Part shown: positions 18,074-27,537 of the stretch, piece by piece
How the letters are laid out: the number at the start of each line of letters is the position of its first letter
Position numbering within the stretch: position 1 is the first letter of the stretch
Origin: Paracoccus rhizosphaerae
Lineage (GTDB): Bacteria; Pseudomonadota; Alphaproteobacteria; Rhodobacterales; Rhodobacteraceae
Direction: 5' to 3'
Assembly (NCBI RefSeq): GCF_026162645.1
Contig: NZ_JAOTBE010000005.1
Coordinates: forward strand, 1 to 64,000
Length of the DNA: 64,000 bases
Translations under genes and position numbers: made by a program
The notes under the pieces: generated by a model
Seen by the model: only the letters and a program-made list of their open reading frames with translations
The model's database searches: none
Told to the model about the DNA's origin: nothing

Positions 18074-21000
18074 TCAGCTGCAGCCGCTGGTGCCGCCGCA
18101 GGTGTTGCACTTCATGCAGGTGCCGTTCCGGACCAGCGTATAATTACCGCATTCGCCGCAGGGATCGCCTTCATATCCCTGCATCCGGGCCTGGGTGCGC
18201 AAATCGAGACCGACCTCTGCCATGCCGGTGGCCACGGCGGCGGTCGCGGTGCCCGCCTGTAGCACCATCAGGTCATGCGGCAGGCGCTTGCGCAGATAGC
18301 CGGCGCTGCTGATCTGCTTCAGCATCGTCAGGGACTTCAACTCGGACTGCTCGGTCACAGGCGCATGGCGGCCTTCACCTTCGCCGCCCCCCATTTCGTC
18401 AAAACGCGCGCCTTCGGGTGCCACATGCGCCAGATCGGTGCGGTCCAGATAGCTGACAGCAAGTTCGCGGAACACATAGTCGATGATCGAGGTCGCGTTC
18501 TTGATGCTGTCGTTGCCCTGCACCATCCCCGCCGGCTCGAACCGGGTGAAGGTGAAGGCGTCCACGAACTCCTCCAGCGGCACGCCGTATTGCAGGCCGA
18601 CCGATACGGCGATGGCAAAGTTGTTCATCATCGCCCGGAAGCCCGCGCCTTCCTTGTGCATGTCGATGAAGATCTCGCCCAGCTTGCCGTCGTCGTATTC
18701 GCCGGTGCGCAGATAGACCTTGTGACCGCCGACGATGGCCTTCTGGGTATAACCCTTGCGCCGCTGCGGCAGCTTTTCGCGGTTCGACCGAACGATCTCC
18801 TTGACGATCACGCGCTCGACGATCTTCTCGGCCAGGACGGCGGCCTTGGCGTGCTGGGTGCCGGTGGCCAGGATCTCCTCGGCTTCGTCGTCATCCTCGA
18901 CCAGGGCGCTGGCCAGCGGCTGCGACAGCTTCGATCCGTCCCGATAAAGCGCGTTGGCTTTGATGCCCAGGCTGTGCGACAGCTCGTACGCCGCCAGCGC
19001 GTCTTCGATCGTGGCGCTGTTGGGCATGTTGATCGTCTTGCTGATCGCGCCCGAGATGAAGCTCTGCGCCGCGGCCATGATGCGGATGTGGCTTTCGACA
19101 GAAAGATAGCGTTTGCCGGTCTTGCCGCAGGCATTGGCGCAGTCGAAGACCGGCAGATGTTCGGCCCGCAGGTGCGGCGCACCCTCCAGCGTCATCGTCC
19201 CGCAGACATGGTCGTTCGCGGCTTCGATCTGCGCGCGGCTGAAGCCCAGGTGGCGCAGCAAGTCGAAGGTCGGGTCGGCCAGCTTGTCGGCCGGGATGCC
19301 CAGCGTACCGCGGCAGAAATCCTCGCCTAGGGTCCATTGGTTGAAGACGAAGCGGATGTCGAAGGCACTGCCCAGGGCGGCCTCGATTTTGGCGATTTCG
19401 GCCGCGCCGAAGCCGTGTCCGGCCAGCGAGGCGTGGTTGATCGCCGGGCAGTTGCCAAGCGTCGCGTGCCCCACGGCGTGGCCGACGATCTCCTCGATCT
19501 GGACGCTGGAGTAGCCCAGCACCTCCAGCGCGGCCGGAACCGACTGGTTGATGATCTTGAAATAGCCGCCGCCGGCCAGCTTCTTGAACTTGACTAACGC
19601 GAAATCGGGCTCGATCCCAGTGGTGTCGCAGTCCATGACAAGACCGATGGTGCCGGTGGGCGCGATGACGGTGGTCTGGGCGTTGCGGAAGCCGTGCGCC
19701 TCGCCCAGGGCCAGCGCCTCGTCCCAGGCCGCCCGCGCCAGCCCAGCCAGCGACGGGTCGGGGCAGTTCGCCGCGTCCAGCGCGACGGGGGCAACGTTAA
19801 CGCCTTCGCAGTCCGTCCCGTGCGCGGCGGCACGATGATTGCGGATCACCCGCAGCATGTGGTCGCGGTTTCGGGCATAGCCGGGGAAGGCGCCCAGCTC
19901 GGCCGCCATCTCGGCGCTGGTGGCATAGGCGACGCCGGTCATGATCGCCGTCAGGGCACCGCACAGCGCGCGTCCGGCCTCGCTGTCATAGCCCAGCCCC
20001 ATGTTCATCAGCAGACCGCCGATATTCGCATAACCCAAACCAAGGGTGCGGAAGTCGAAGCTGCGCTGCGCGATTTCGCGGCTGGGGAATTGTGCCATCA
20101 GCACGCTGATCTCCAGCGTCAGGGTCCAGAGCCGGGTGGCGTGGACATAGCCATCCGCATCGAAGCGCCCGTCATGCCAGAAGGTCAGCAGGTTCATCGA
20201 CGCCAGGTTGCAGGCGGTGTCGTCCAGGAACATGTATTCGCTGCACGGGTTCGACCCGCGGATCGGCCCGTCCTCGGGGCAGGTGTGCCAGGCGTTGACG
20301 GTGTCGTGGAACTGGATGCCCGGATCGGCGCAGGCCCAGGCCGCGTGGCCGACCTGATCCCACAGTTCGCGGGCGCTGACGACCTTGGCAGGCCTGCCGT
20401 CGGTGCGGCGGATCAGCTCCCACGGTTGGTCGTCGCGCACCGCCCGCAGGAAGGCATCCGTCACCCGGACCGAGTTGTTCGAGTTCTGGCCCGAAACGCT
20501 GACATAGGCCTCGGAGTCCCAGTCCGTGTCATAGGTCGGAAACTCGATGCTGTCGAAGCCCTGGCGCGCGTATTGCAGCACCCGGTTCACATAGGTCTCG
20601 GGGATCATCGCGCGTTTGGCGGATCTAATGGCTGACTTCAGCGCATCGTTGCGGGCCGGATCGGTCTCTCCCCCACCGGCGCGGATTGCGGCAAAGATCG
20701 CGTTCAGTTCGCGCTCGTGGATCTTCGATCCGGCGACCAGGCTGGCGACCTTCTGCTCCTCGATGACCTTCCAGTTGATGAAGGCCTCGATGTCGGGGTG
20801 GTCCATGTCGCAGATGACCATCTTGGCCGCCCGCCGAGTGGTGCCACCCGACTTGATCGCGCCCGCCGCCCGGTCGCCGATCTTCAAAAAACCCATCAGG
20901 CCGCTGGACTTGCCGCCGCCGGACAGCTTCTCGCCCTCGCCGCGCAGGCTGCTGAAATTGGTGCCCGTGCCGCTGCCGTACTTGAAGAGCCGCGCCTCCC

Positions 21001-21658
21001 GGACCCAAAGGTCCATGATGCCGCCGTCGTTCACCAGATCGTCGCTGACCGACTGGATGAAGCAGGCATGCGGCTGCGGATGCTCATAGGCGCTGGTCGA
21101 GGCGGTCAACCTGCCGGTCTTGTGGTCGACATAAAAATGCCCCTGCCCCGGTCCGTCGATGCCATAGGCCCAATGCAGGCCAGTATTGAACCATTGGGGG
21201 CTGTTCGGCGCCGCCATCTGGCGGGCCAGCATGTGCCGCATCTCGTCCAGATAAGCGCGCGCGTCTTCTTCTTTTGAAAAATACCCACCTTTCCAACCCC
21301 AGTAGGTCCAGGCCCCGGCCAGCCGGTCGAAGACCTGCGCGGCGCTCGTTTCGCCCACGAAGCGCTGGTCCGCGGGCAGTTCGGTCAAGGCGGCCTCGTC
21401 TGCGGTGCTGCGCCACAGGAACTCGGGCACGCCCTTCTCGCGCACGCGCTTCAGGCGGGCGGGGACGCCGGCCTTGCGGAAGTACTTCTGGGCAATGACG
21501 TCGCTTGCGACCTGGCTCCAGCCCTGGGGGACCTCGACCCGGTCGTTTCGGAACACGACCGAGCCGTCCGGGTTGCGGATCTCGCTGACGGTGGTGGTGA
21601 ACCCGATCCCGCCATAGGCTCCGCCGGTTTCCGTGGTGAATCGCCGTTCGATCTGCAT
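18074..21658 (-). CDS. nrdJ: Adenosylcobalamin-dependent ribonucleotide reductase (class II)
   Basis: 1194 residues, the long NrdJ form. It reduces ribonucleotides to deoxyribonucleotides with coenzyme B12 as radical source and works with or without oxygen. Seen: the substrate-site region [15 protein letters not shown], the active-site stretch [19 protein letters not shown] (~residue 470), [19 protein letters not shown] (~672) and a cysteine-rich C-terminal tail with two CxxC pairs (CGECGNY and CMKCNTCGG) that passes electrons to the active site. No B12 riboswitch was recognised upstream. A possible NrdR box pair lies 145-190 bases before the start. Confidence 0.97.
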   Translation of the reverse strand: MQIERRFTTETGGAYGGIGFTTTVSEIRNPDGSVVFRNDRVEVPQGWSQVASDVIAQKYFRKAGVPARLKRVREKGVPEFLWRSTADEAALTELPADQRFVGETSAAQVFDRLAGAWTYWGWKGGYFSKEEDARAYLDEMRHMLARQMAAPNSPQWFNTGLHWAYGIDGPGQGHFYVDHKTGRLTASTSAYEHPQPHACFIQSVSDDLVNDGGIMDLWVREARLFKYGSGTGTNFSSLRGEGEKLSGGGKSSGLMGFLKIGDRAAGAIKSGGTTRRAAKMVICDMDHPDIEAFINWKVIEEQKVASLVAGSKIHERELNAIFAAIRAGGGETDPARNDALKSAIRSAKRAMIPETYVNRVLQYARQGFDSIEFPTYDTDWDSEAYVSVSGQNSNNSVRVTDAFLRAVRDDQPWELIRRTDGRPAKVVSARELWDQVGHAAWACADPGIQFHDTVNAWHTCPEDGPIRGSNPCSEYMFLDDTACNLASMNLLTFWHDGRFDADGYVHATRLWTLTLEISVLMAQFPSREIAQRSFDFRTLGLGYANIGGLLMNMGLGYDSEAGRALCGALTAIMTGVAYATSAEMAAELGAFPGYARNRDHMLRVIRNHRAAAHGTDCEGVNVAPVALDAANCPDPSLAGLARAAWDEALALGEAHGFRNAQTTVIAPTGTIGLVMDCDTTGIEPDFALVKFKKLAGGGYFKIINQSVPAALEVLGYSSVQIEEIVGHAVGHATLGNCPAINHASLAGHGFGAAEIAKIEAALGSAFDIRFVFNQWTLGEDFCRGTLGIPADKLADPTFDLLRHLGFSRAQIEAANDHVCGTMTLEGAPHLRAEHLPVFDCANACGKTGKRYLSVESHIRIMAAAQSFISGAISKTINMPNSATIEDALAAYELSHSLGIKANALYRDGSKLSQPLASALVEDDDEAEEILATGTQHAKAAVLAEKIVERVIVKEIVRSNREKLPQRRKGYTQKAIVGGHKVYLRTGEYDDGKLGEIFIDMHKEGAGFRAMMNNFAIAVSVGLQYGVPLEEFVDAFTFTRFEPAGMVQGNDSIKNATSIIDYVFRELAVSYLDRTDLAHVAPEGARFDEMGGGEGEGRHAPVTEQSELKSLTMLKQISSAGYLRKRLPHDLMVLQAGTATAAVATGMAEVGLDLRTQARMQGYEGDPCGECGNYTLVRNGTCMKCNTCGGTSGCS

Positions 21659-22100
21659 GCCAACCCCCTGTTGCTGTCCGACGCAGCCACAGCACCCGCG
21701 GTCACAGGATCCCCGCCTCCGGCAACCGCCAAAGGGCTTTAACGGGGCAGGCCCCGCCGCAAGGATCGGTTCGGATCGCGCTTGTATCAGAACCGTCAGG
21801 TTCCACTACATCTGGTGCCATTCTGGCCTCTTGCCACAAGGTGACGGTGTCTTGGCAACAGTTCAACAGGTATTTTTACTCTCGCGCAGGCGCTTCCTCG
21901 TTGACATCAGGCTATGCCGCAGCGCCGCAGATTCGCGCACAGACCGCCACGCGGTTTTCATGCCAGACCCAGCTGCAACGGCATTTCTTCTGCGAATGCA
22001 GGCCGATGCATCAGCCAGTTCAGCGACTTTCCACAGGCTTATCCCGCCCTCATCCGCAGGTTGCGCACAGCGGTTGCAAATCCGCCACATTCCTGCGTCT
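21659..22100. other. 442-bp non-coding region upstream of nrdJ
   Basis: Lies between the 5-formyl-THF cyclo-ligase stop and the nrdJ start. It holds candidate NrdR boxes (21803-21850) and, at 22027-22047, CTTTCCACA and TTATCCCGC, which resemble DnaA boxes. An open frame at 21863-22090 on the minus strand has no recognisable protein pattern and was not accepted. No riboswitch was recognised. Confidence 0.45.
21803..21850 (-). promoter_or_regulatory. nrdJ: Candidate tandem NrdR boxes before nrdJ
   Basis: On the minus strand GCACCAGATGTAGTGG (21803-21818) agrees with the NrdR consensus ACACWATATNTWGTGT at most positions. A second, poorer site with outer ACAC and GTGG arms spans 21834-21850. Their centres are about 31 bases apart, three helical turns, as is usual for paired NrdR boxes. 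The second site has one base too many between its arms. Confidence 0.4.
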
Positions 22101-22640
22101 TCAGCGAAATTCTCGCACCCCGCGGTCCGTCACGATCATGTCCAGCGGCTGATCGAACGGCTCTGCCGGAATCATGGGCAGTTCCTGGCAGGCATAGGCC
22201 AGGCCGATGGCCGCCGCCGGTCCTGATTCGCGCAGCACCTCCAGCGTTCGGTCATAGAAGCCGCCGCCATATCCCAGCCGGTTGCCATCTGCGTCGAAGC
22301 CCGCCAGCGGCACGATCAGCACGTCGGGGCGCATCTGCGGCGCGTCTTCAGGCGGGTGAGAGGTGCCGAAGGATCCGGGCACCAGATCGCGCCCGTCCCA
22401 CAGCCTGAACAGCAGCGGCTGCGCGTGGCCCGGCACGACCGGAAGGACCACGGGACCTTCATGCGCCCGCATGGCAGGGCGGGGGTCCGCCTCGCCGCGC
22501 ATCGGCCAGTATCCGGCCAGCACCATGCCGGCAAATGGTGCCAGCGCCGCCTGCAGGTGGCGGTCCAGCGCCGCATCGTCGCCGCCCTGCGCGCGCGCGA
22601 CCAACGCCTGCGCGCGCAACTCCTGCTTCGTCGTCGTCAT
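22101..22640 (-). CDS. 5-formyltetrahydrofolate cyclo-ligase
   Basis: 179 residues; ATP-dependent conversion of 5-formyl-THF to 5,10-methenyl-THF. The family hallmarks LIVPLAGFDADGNRLGYGGGFYDRTLE (shown here in part: GYGGGFYDRTLE) and the N-terminal basic helix are present. Its ATG overlaps the mgtE stop by 4 bases, so the two are co-translated. In Rhodobacter relatives the 6S RNA gene is near this gene; here mgtE occupies the upstream side and no 6S-like RNA was recognised. Confidence 0.92.
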   Translation of the reverse strand: MTTTKQELRAQALVARAQGGDDAALDRHLQAALAPFAGMVLAGYWPMRGEADPRPAMRAHEGPVVLPVVPGHAQPLLFRLWDGRDLVPGSFGTSHPPEDAPQMRPDVLIVPLAGFDADGNRLGYGGGFYDRTLEVLRESGPAAAIGLAYACQELPMIPAEPFDQPLDMIVTDRGVREFR

Positions 22641-24034
22641 AGCAGCACCGCCGTCGCAAGACCCAGAAATGCCAGAAAGCCGATCACGTCGGTCATCATC
22701 GTCACGAACGTCCCTGACGCCAGCGCCGGGTCTGCCCCAAGCTTGTTCAGCGCCAGCGGGATGAGGATCCCGGCCAGCGCCGCCACCAACAGGTTCACGA
22801 TCATCGCCAGGCCGATGACCGTCGCCAGACCCGGATCCCCGAACCAGAGCATGGTGATTCCGGCCATCACCACGCCGAAGATCGCCCCGTTGATCAGCCC
22901 GACTGTCACCTCGCGGCGCACGACGCGGACGGCGTTCGACCGCGACAGGTCACGGGTCGCCAAGCCCCGCACCGCCACCGTCAGCGTTTGCGTCCCGGCA
23001 TTGCCACCCATCGAGGCGACGATCGGCATCAGGACGGCCAGGGCGACCAGTTGGGCGATCGCACTTTCGAAGATCGCTATGACGCTGGCGGCCGCCAGGG
23101 CGGTCACGATGTTGGCGCCCAGCCAGGGCACGCGCTGCCCGACAGTCTGCAGCACGGTGTCGTTGATCGTGGATTCGTCGCCGACGCCCGCCAGCCTCAG
23201 GATGTCCTCCTCGTGCTCTTCGTCCAGGATCGCCATGGCGTCGTCGATGGTGATCACGCCGACCAGACGGTCGTGACGGTCCACCACCGGGGCCGAGATG
23301 AGGTGATACTGGTTGAAGACATAGGCGACGTCGCCTTCCTCGGCATAGGCGCTGATGGTGCGGAAGCTGTCCTCGGCCAGGTCGCGCAGCATCGTGTCAT
23401 GGCGCGACGCCAGCAGCCGCCCCAAGGTCACATAGCCTGTGGCGTGGCGGCGCGGGTCCACCAGGATCACGTGATAGAACTGCTCGGGCAGCCATTCCTC
23501 GGACTGCAGGAACCTGATCGTCTGGCCGACGGTCCAATGCTCTGGCGCCGTCACCACCTCGGATTGCATCAGCCGGCCGGCGGAGTATTCGGGATAGGCC
23601 AGCGACTGCTGGACCGCCGCCCGGTCGCCCGCATCCAGCGCGGCCAAGATTTGGTCACGGTCCGACTGATCCAGGTCCTCGACCAGGTCGACGACGTCGT
23701 CGCTGTCCATCTCTCGGACCGCTTCGGCCAGGACCTCTCGCGGCATCTGCTCGATCACGTCCTCGCGGATCGACTCGTCGATCTCGGACAGGATCTCGCC
23801 GTCGATCTGCCGGGCATAAAGCTCCAGGAACGTTCGCCGACGCGGCGCCGCCAGCCGCTCGATCAGGTCGGCGATGTCGGCCGCATGCATCGGCTCCAGC
23901 GAGGCGTTCAGCGCGTCACTGTCACCGGCGTCGATGGCCGCATCGATCTGGGCCAGCAACTCTGCGTTGGGGCCGAAATCATCCTCGTCCTGTTCGAACT
24001 GAGCTTCGTTGCGCTGGCTGTCGTCGGCCATCAT
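22637..24034 (-). CDS. mgtE: Magnesium transporter MgtE
   Basis: 465 residues. A cytoplasmic N domain of helical repeats (~30-140), a tandem CBS pair (~145-270, e.g. YSAGRLMQSEVV and VAYVFNQYHLISAPVVDRHD) that senses magnesium, a connecting helix, and five membrane segments. The pore signature GGNAGTQTLTVAVRGLATRDL is followed by the last segments ending in VMMTDVIGFLAFLGLA-type sequence. It imports Mg2+ through the inner membrane and gates closed when cytosolic Mg2+ is high. A second gene with a possible magnesium link, the MgtC-like protein, is at 9372. Confidence 0.95.
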   Translation of the reverse strand: MMADDSQRNEAQFEQDEDDFGPNAELLAQIDAAIDAGDSDALNASLEPMHAADIADLIERLAAPRRRTFLELYARQIDGEILSEIDESIREDVIEQMPREVLAEAVREMDSDDVVDLVEDLDQSDRDQILAALDAGDRAAVQQSLAYPEYSAGRLMQSEVVTAPEHWTVGQTIRFLQSEEWLPEQFYHVILVDPRRHATGYVTLGRLLASRHDTMLRDLAEDSFRTISAYAEEGDVAYVFNQYHLISAPVVDRHDRLVGVITIDDAMAILDEEHEEDILRLAGVGDESTINDTVLQTVGQRVPWLGANIVTALAAASVIAIFESAIAQLVALAVLMPIVASMGGNAGTQTLTVAVRGLATRDLSRSNAVRVVRREVTVGLINGAIFGVVMAGITMLWFGDPGLATVIGLAMIVNLLVAALAGILIPLALNKLGADPALASGTFVTMMTDVIGFLAFLGLATAVLL

Positions 24035-24065
24035 GCCCCCGTCGCTTGAATTTCAGACATCGGGC

Positions 24066-24851
24066 CTAGCCCGCCAGAAGCGCCAGCGCCTGTTCGTGCA
24101 GGTGCGCCGAGGCGGCGGCGACCACCTGGCCACCCTCGGCCGCGGGCCCGCCCTGCCAATTGGTGACGATGCCGCCGGCCGCTTCGACCACGGCCAGGGG
24201 ACCAGCGATGTCGTAGGGCTGCAGCCCGGCCTCGATCACAAGATCGATCTGCCCCAAGGCCAGCAGCGCATAGGCATAGCAGTCCAGCCCGTAACGCGTC
24301 AGCCGCACGCGGTCGGCGACGCGCCGGAAGGCGGCATGTTCGGCCGCATCGCCGACTTCGGGGAACGTCGTCATCAGGACCGCGGCGTCCAGCCCGACAC
24401 CACCCCGCACCCTCAGATCGCGGTCACCCATCGGAGCAGTCATCCGCGCGCGCCCAAGCCCGCCTTCGAAGCGCTCGCCCGTATAGGGCTGGTCGATCAT
24501 GCCGTATCTGATGGCCTGCCCGTCCGACAGGCCGATCAGGACGCCCCAGCTGGGCGCACCGCACAGGAAGGCCCGCGTACCGTCGATGGGGTCAAGGATC
24601 CATGTCAGCCCGGTGGTGCCGGTGCTGCCCCCGAATTCCTCGCCCAGAATGGCATCGTCGGGGCGCTGACGGGCCAGCACGTCGCGCATTGCCGTCTCGG
24701 CAGCGCGGTCGGCCTGCGTCACCGGGTCGAAATCCGCGGGACGCTTGTTGTTGGTGATCAGGTCAGCGCTGCGGAACAGCGGCAGGATGGCGGCACGGGC
24801 TGCATCGGCCATGTCGTGGGCGGTGCGGATGATCTGTGCTGCGTCCTTCAT
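24066..24851 (-). CDS. hisN: Histidinol-phosphatase, inositol-monophosphatase family
   Basis: 261 residues of the IMPase fold. Metal-binding motifs: GEEFG, ILDPIDGTRAF (DPIDGT) and LQPYDIAGPLAVVEAAGG. The HisN-type features are the DFDPVTQADRAAE start and GLDCYAYALLALGQIDLVIE, which favour histidinol phosphate, the penultimate step of histidine synthesis, over inositol phosphate. A related IMPase at 44319 is diverged, so they likely act on different substrates. Stands alone, transcribed with or after the XRE regulator. Confidence 0.87.
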   Translation of the reverse strand: MKDAAQIIRTAHDMADAARAAILPLFRSADLITNNKRPADFDPVTQADRAAETAMRDVLARQRPDDAILGEEFGGSTGTTGLTWILDPIDGTRAFLCGAPSWGVLIGLSDGQAIRYGMIDQPYTGERFEGGLGRARMTAPMGDRDLRVRGGVGLDAAVLMTTFPEVGDAAEHAAFRRVADRVRLTRYGLDCYAYALLALGQIDLVIEAGLQPYDIAGPLAVVEAAGGIVTNWQGGPAAEGGQVVAAASAHLHEQALALLAG

Positions 24852-24963
24852 GCTGGCCCCCTGACGTTTCAGACGGGGTGTAACCCGTCACGCCAGCGGG
24901 GGCCAGCAGGCTTTCGAAATTGTCGTCCGACGGTCACGCATCGCCGGACGACTGCGCGGTCAC

Positions 24964-24977
24964 CCGCCTTCTGGCGG
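24964..24977 (-). terminator. Short hairpin after the XRE regulator
   Basis: CCGCC-AGAA-GGCGG on the minus strand lies 10 bases past the stop. A second small hairpin, GACGGG/CCCGTC, lies at 24872-24889. Neither has a T-run, so these are weak candidates. Confidence 0.3.
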
Positions 24978-24986
24978 TTCCGGCCT

Positions 24987-25346
24987 CTATGCCGCGACCG
25001 AAAGGACGCGCGCCAGCTCGAAGATCTGGCGGCGCTGCGCCTCGGGCATGGTATAGTAGGCGCGGACCAGCTGCAGCGCCTCCTTGTCGGCGAAGATATC
25101 GCCTTCGACCATGCCGGGCACGTCGCCCTCGTGCAGCCCTTCGAAGAAGAAGCTGACCGGAACGTCGACCGCCTGCGCGATATCCCACAGACGCGAGGCC
25201 GAAACCCGGTTCATGCCGGTTTCGTACTTCTGGATCTGCTGGAACTTGATGCCAACCTTGTCGGCCAGCTGTTGTTGGGTCATTCCAATCATCCAACGGC
25301 GATGGCGGATACGCTTACCAACATGAACATCTACACTGTGCTTCAT
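24987..25346 (-). CDS. XRE-family helix-turn-helix regulator
   Basis: 119 residues from ATG 25346 (MKHSVDVHVGKRIRHRRW), preceded by AGGGG. The Cro/CI-type DNA-binding domain covers residues ~10-70 (MTQQQLADKVGIKFQQIQKYETG), then a short Glu/Asp-rich C-terminal part that may dimerise. This compact form is common and conserved in Rhodobacteraceae, but its targets are not known to me. A longer reading from 25412 adds 22 unconserved residues. Divergent from the quinone reductase gene with a 190-base gap. Confidence 0.88.
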   Translation of the reverse strand: MKHSVDVHVGKRIRHRRWMIGMTQQQLADKVGIKFQQIQKYETGMNRVSASRLWDIAQAVDVPVSFFFEGLHEGDVPGMVEGDIFADKEALQLVRAYYTMPEAQRRQIFELARVLSVAA

Positions 25347-25536
25347 TGCCGCAACCCCTTGCAATCTAAAAGAGCGGTAGCGCAGGGTCGCACACTTATC
25401 GAGTGTCAACATAGTTAATCACCTCCATTCTGCCCAAAAGGACAGGTCCAAGCCGGGCCTTTGGCGCAATCCGGGCGCGGCGTTTGACTTCATCGGCCAA
25501 CTGACCAAGCTTCGGTGGCGGCCTTTCGGAGGGAAT

Positions 25537-26505
25537 ATGACAGAAATGATTCGGGTGGCGCGGGTCGAAGCGTTGGGAACCGACCCGGTCGTGGTCCGGG
25601 GGGAACCGCCCGCTGCGGGCAGTGACCGGGTGCTGGTCAGGATGGCTGCGGCGGCGCTGAATTTCGCGGATCTGCTGAAAGCCCAGGGGCAATACCAAGA
25701 AGCGGCCGATCCTCCGTTCATTCCCGGCCTGGAAGGTGCGGGCACCGTCCTCAGTGCCCCCGGGGACAGCGGGCTGGCCCAAGGCACCCGCGTGGCCGTC
25801 TCCGCCCCTGGCACCTTGGCCGAGGTCGTGGCCGTGCCCGCCAGCGCCGTCCAGCCGATCCCGGACGGGATGAGCTTCGAACAGGCGGCGGGTTTCCAGG
25901 TGGCTTATGGGACAAGTCATCTGGCGCTGGTCGGCCGCGGCGATCTGCAACCCGGCCAGACGCTTGTCGTGACGGGTGCCGCCGGAGGCGTGGGCCTGAC
26001 CGCGGTCGAGATCGGGCATGCCATCGGCGCCCGTGTCATCGGCATCGCGCGCGGTGCCGACAGGTTGCGCACCGTGGCAAAGGCCGGCGCGGACGAGGTC
26101 ATCGACAGCGCTGACTGCCCCGACCTGCGGGCCGCCTTGCGCGAACTGGGCGGGGCCGATGTCGTCTATGACGCCGTGGGCGACACGACAGGAGAGGCGG
26201 CTTTCCGCGCGCTGCGCCCCGGCGGGCGCTTCCTGGTCATCGGTTTTGCCGGCGGCAGGCCACCGGCCCTGCCCCTGAACCACGCGCTGGTCAAGAATAT
26301 CGCGATCCACGGCTTCTACTGGGGCGGATACAGCAGGCTGGACCCGGACGCCCTGCGGCGCAGCATGTCAGAGCTGTTCGGCATGTTCGACCAGGGGCAC
26401 CTGAACCCCGTCGCCGGCGCCGTCCTGCCGCTTGGACGGCTGGCCGAGGGCTACGCCCTCCTGCGAGAGCGCAAGAGCGTCGGAAAAGTTGTCATCACCT
26501 TGTGA
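25537..26505 (+). CDS. NADPH:quinone oxidoreductase family protein (MDR superfamily)
   Basis: 322 residues. Zinc-free quinone reductase type: N-terminal GroES-like domain (ALNFADLLKAQGQYQ, IPGLEGAGTVLS) and Rossmann domain with VTGAAGGVGLTAVEIGHAIGA and the final LRERKSVGKVVITL. These enzymes reduce quinones or activated double bonds with NADPH in the cytoplasm. A CGGAGGG ribosome binding site precedes the ATG. Monocistronic; substrate not predictable. Confidence 0.9.
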   Translation: MTEMIRVARVEALGTDPVVVRGEPPAAGSDRVLVRMAAAALNFADLLKAQGQYQEAADPPFIPGLEGAGTVLSAPGDSGLAQGTRVAVSAPGTLAEVVAVPASAVQPIPDGMSFEQAAGFQVAYGTSHLALVGRGDLQPGQTLVVTGAAGGVGLTAVEIGHAIGARVIGIARGADRLRTVAKAGADEVIDSADCPDLRAALRELGGADVVYDAVGDTTGEAAFRALRPGGRFLVIGFAGGRPPALPLNHALVKNIAIHGFYWGGYSRLDPDALRRSMSELFGMFDQGHLNPVAGAVLPLGRLAEGYALLRERKSVGKVVITL

Positions 26506-26609
26506 TAATGGACGATTTGACGCAGCCGAGGCATTGAATTGGCGTCTTATTGGTCCAATATTCTGCTCAGGCCGGGCGGGAACCGGCGTGCCTTTCAGGG
26601 GAGAGTTCG

Positions 26610-27356
26610 ATGGCAGATTACAACACTTACCGCACCGCGCAGGGCGTCGGCGCCCGCAGGGCGGTCGTCGACGAGGGCCTGCGGGCCTACATGAACAAGG
26701 TTTATGGGCTGATGGCGGTCGGGATGGGTGTGACCGCCGTCGCAGCTTATGGCATCGCAGCCGGCGCGGTGACACCGGAAGGACAGCTGACCGCACTGGG
26801 CGCTGCAATCTATACGTCGCCGCTCCGCTGGGTGATCATGTTCGCCCCGCTGCTGATGGTCTTCGCCTTCGGCGCCGCGCTGAACCGCCTGTCGGTCTCG
26901 GCCGCCACCTTCATGTTCTATGGCTTCGCCGCGCTGATGGGCCTGTCGATCAGCTCGATCTTCCTGGTCTATACCGGCGTGTCGATCGTCCAGACCTTCC
27001 TGGTGACCGCGATTGCCTTCGCGGGCCTGTCGCTCTGGGGCTATACGACCAAGAAGGATATTTCGGGTTGGGGCAGCTTCCTGATCATGGGCCTGATCGG
27101 CCTGATCGTGGCGTCGATCGTGAACATCTTCATGCAGTCGCCAGCGATGCAGTTCGCGATCTCGGTCATCGGCGTGCTGATCTTCGCCGGCCTGACCGCC
27201 TATGATACGCAGAACATCAAGAACACCTACCTCCAGATGGCAAGTTCGGATTCCGACTTCATCGGCAAGAGCGCGATCATGGGCGCCCTTCGCCTGTACC
27301 TCGACTTCCTGAACCTGTTCATGTTCCTGCTGCAGTTCATGGGCAACCGCGAGTAA
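26610..27356 (+). CDS. Bax inhibitor-1/YccA family inner membrane protein
   Basis: 248 residues with seven predicted membrane segments. It has the UPF0005 hallmarks: RAYMNKVYGLMAVGMGVTA near the start, VFAFGAALNRLSV, IFAGLTAYDTQNIK and the C-terminal ALRLYLDFLNLFMFLLQFMG. Relatives act as pH-sensitive calcium leaks or as modulators of membrane proteases such as FtsH. Start ATG 26610 follows AGGGGAGA. Single gene ending in a clear terminator. Confidence 0.93.
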   Translation: MADYNTYRTAQGVGARRAVVDEGLRAYMNKVYGLMAVGMGVTAVAAYGIAAGAVTPEGQLTALGAAIYTSPLRWVIMFAPLLMVFAFGAALNRLSVSAATFMFYGFAALMGLSISSIFLVYTGVSIVQTFLVTAIAFAGLSLWGYTTKKDISGWGSFLIMGLIGLIVASIVNIFMQSPAMQFAISVIGVLIFAGLTAYDTQNIKNTYLQMASSDSDFIGKSAIMGALRLYLDFLNLFMFLLQFMGNRE

Positions 27357-27382
27357 CCCCCCGGGCAGAGCAGATCTTCCAA

Positions 27383-27411
27383 ACCCGCCAGCCTCAGCTG
27401 GCGGGTTTTTG
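27383..27411 (+). terminator. Rho-independent terminator of the Bax-inhibitor-1 gene
   Basis: 10-bp perfect stem ACCCGCCAGC / GCTGGCGGGT with a 4-base loop, followed by TTTT. Confidence 0.92.
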
Positions 27412-27537
27412 TTTGGCCGTCCGATGCGTTGTGGCACCTGTGGTCACTGCCATGGAAAGCGCCCGAGAACCCGAGCTGAGCGTGCCACCCGACGAAACAG
27501 AAGATGCCCTTGGCACCCGGCGAGACGGGCGTCCGGA

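Noticed and set aside
21863-22090. 75-residue open frame on the minus strand after the 5-formyl-THF cyclo-ligase gene
   Set aside because: Composition is typical of a chance frame in a GC-rich genome; no motif or good ribosome binding site.
21659-22100. 6S RNA next to the 5-formyl-THF cyclo-ligase gene, as in Rhodobacter
   Set aside because: Upstream of the gene is mgtE in direct overlap; downstream no long 6S-type rod structure could be recognised by eye.
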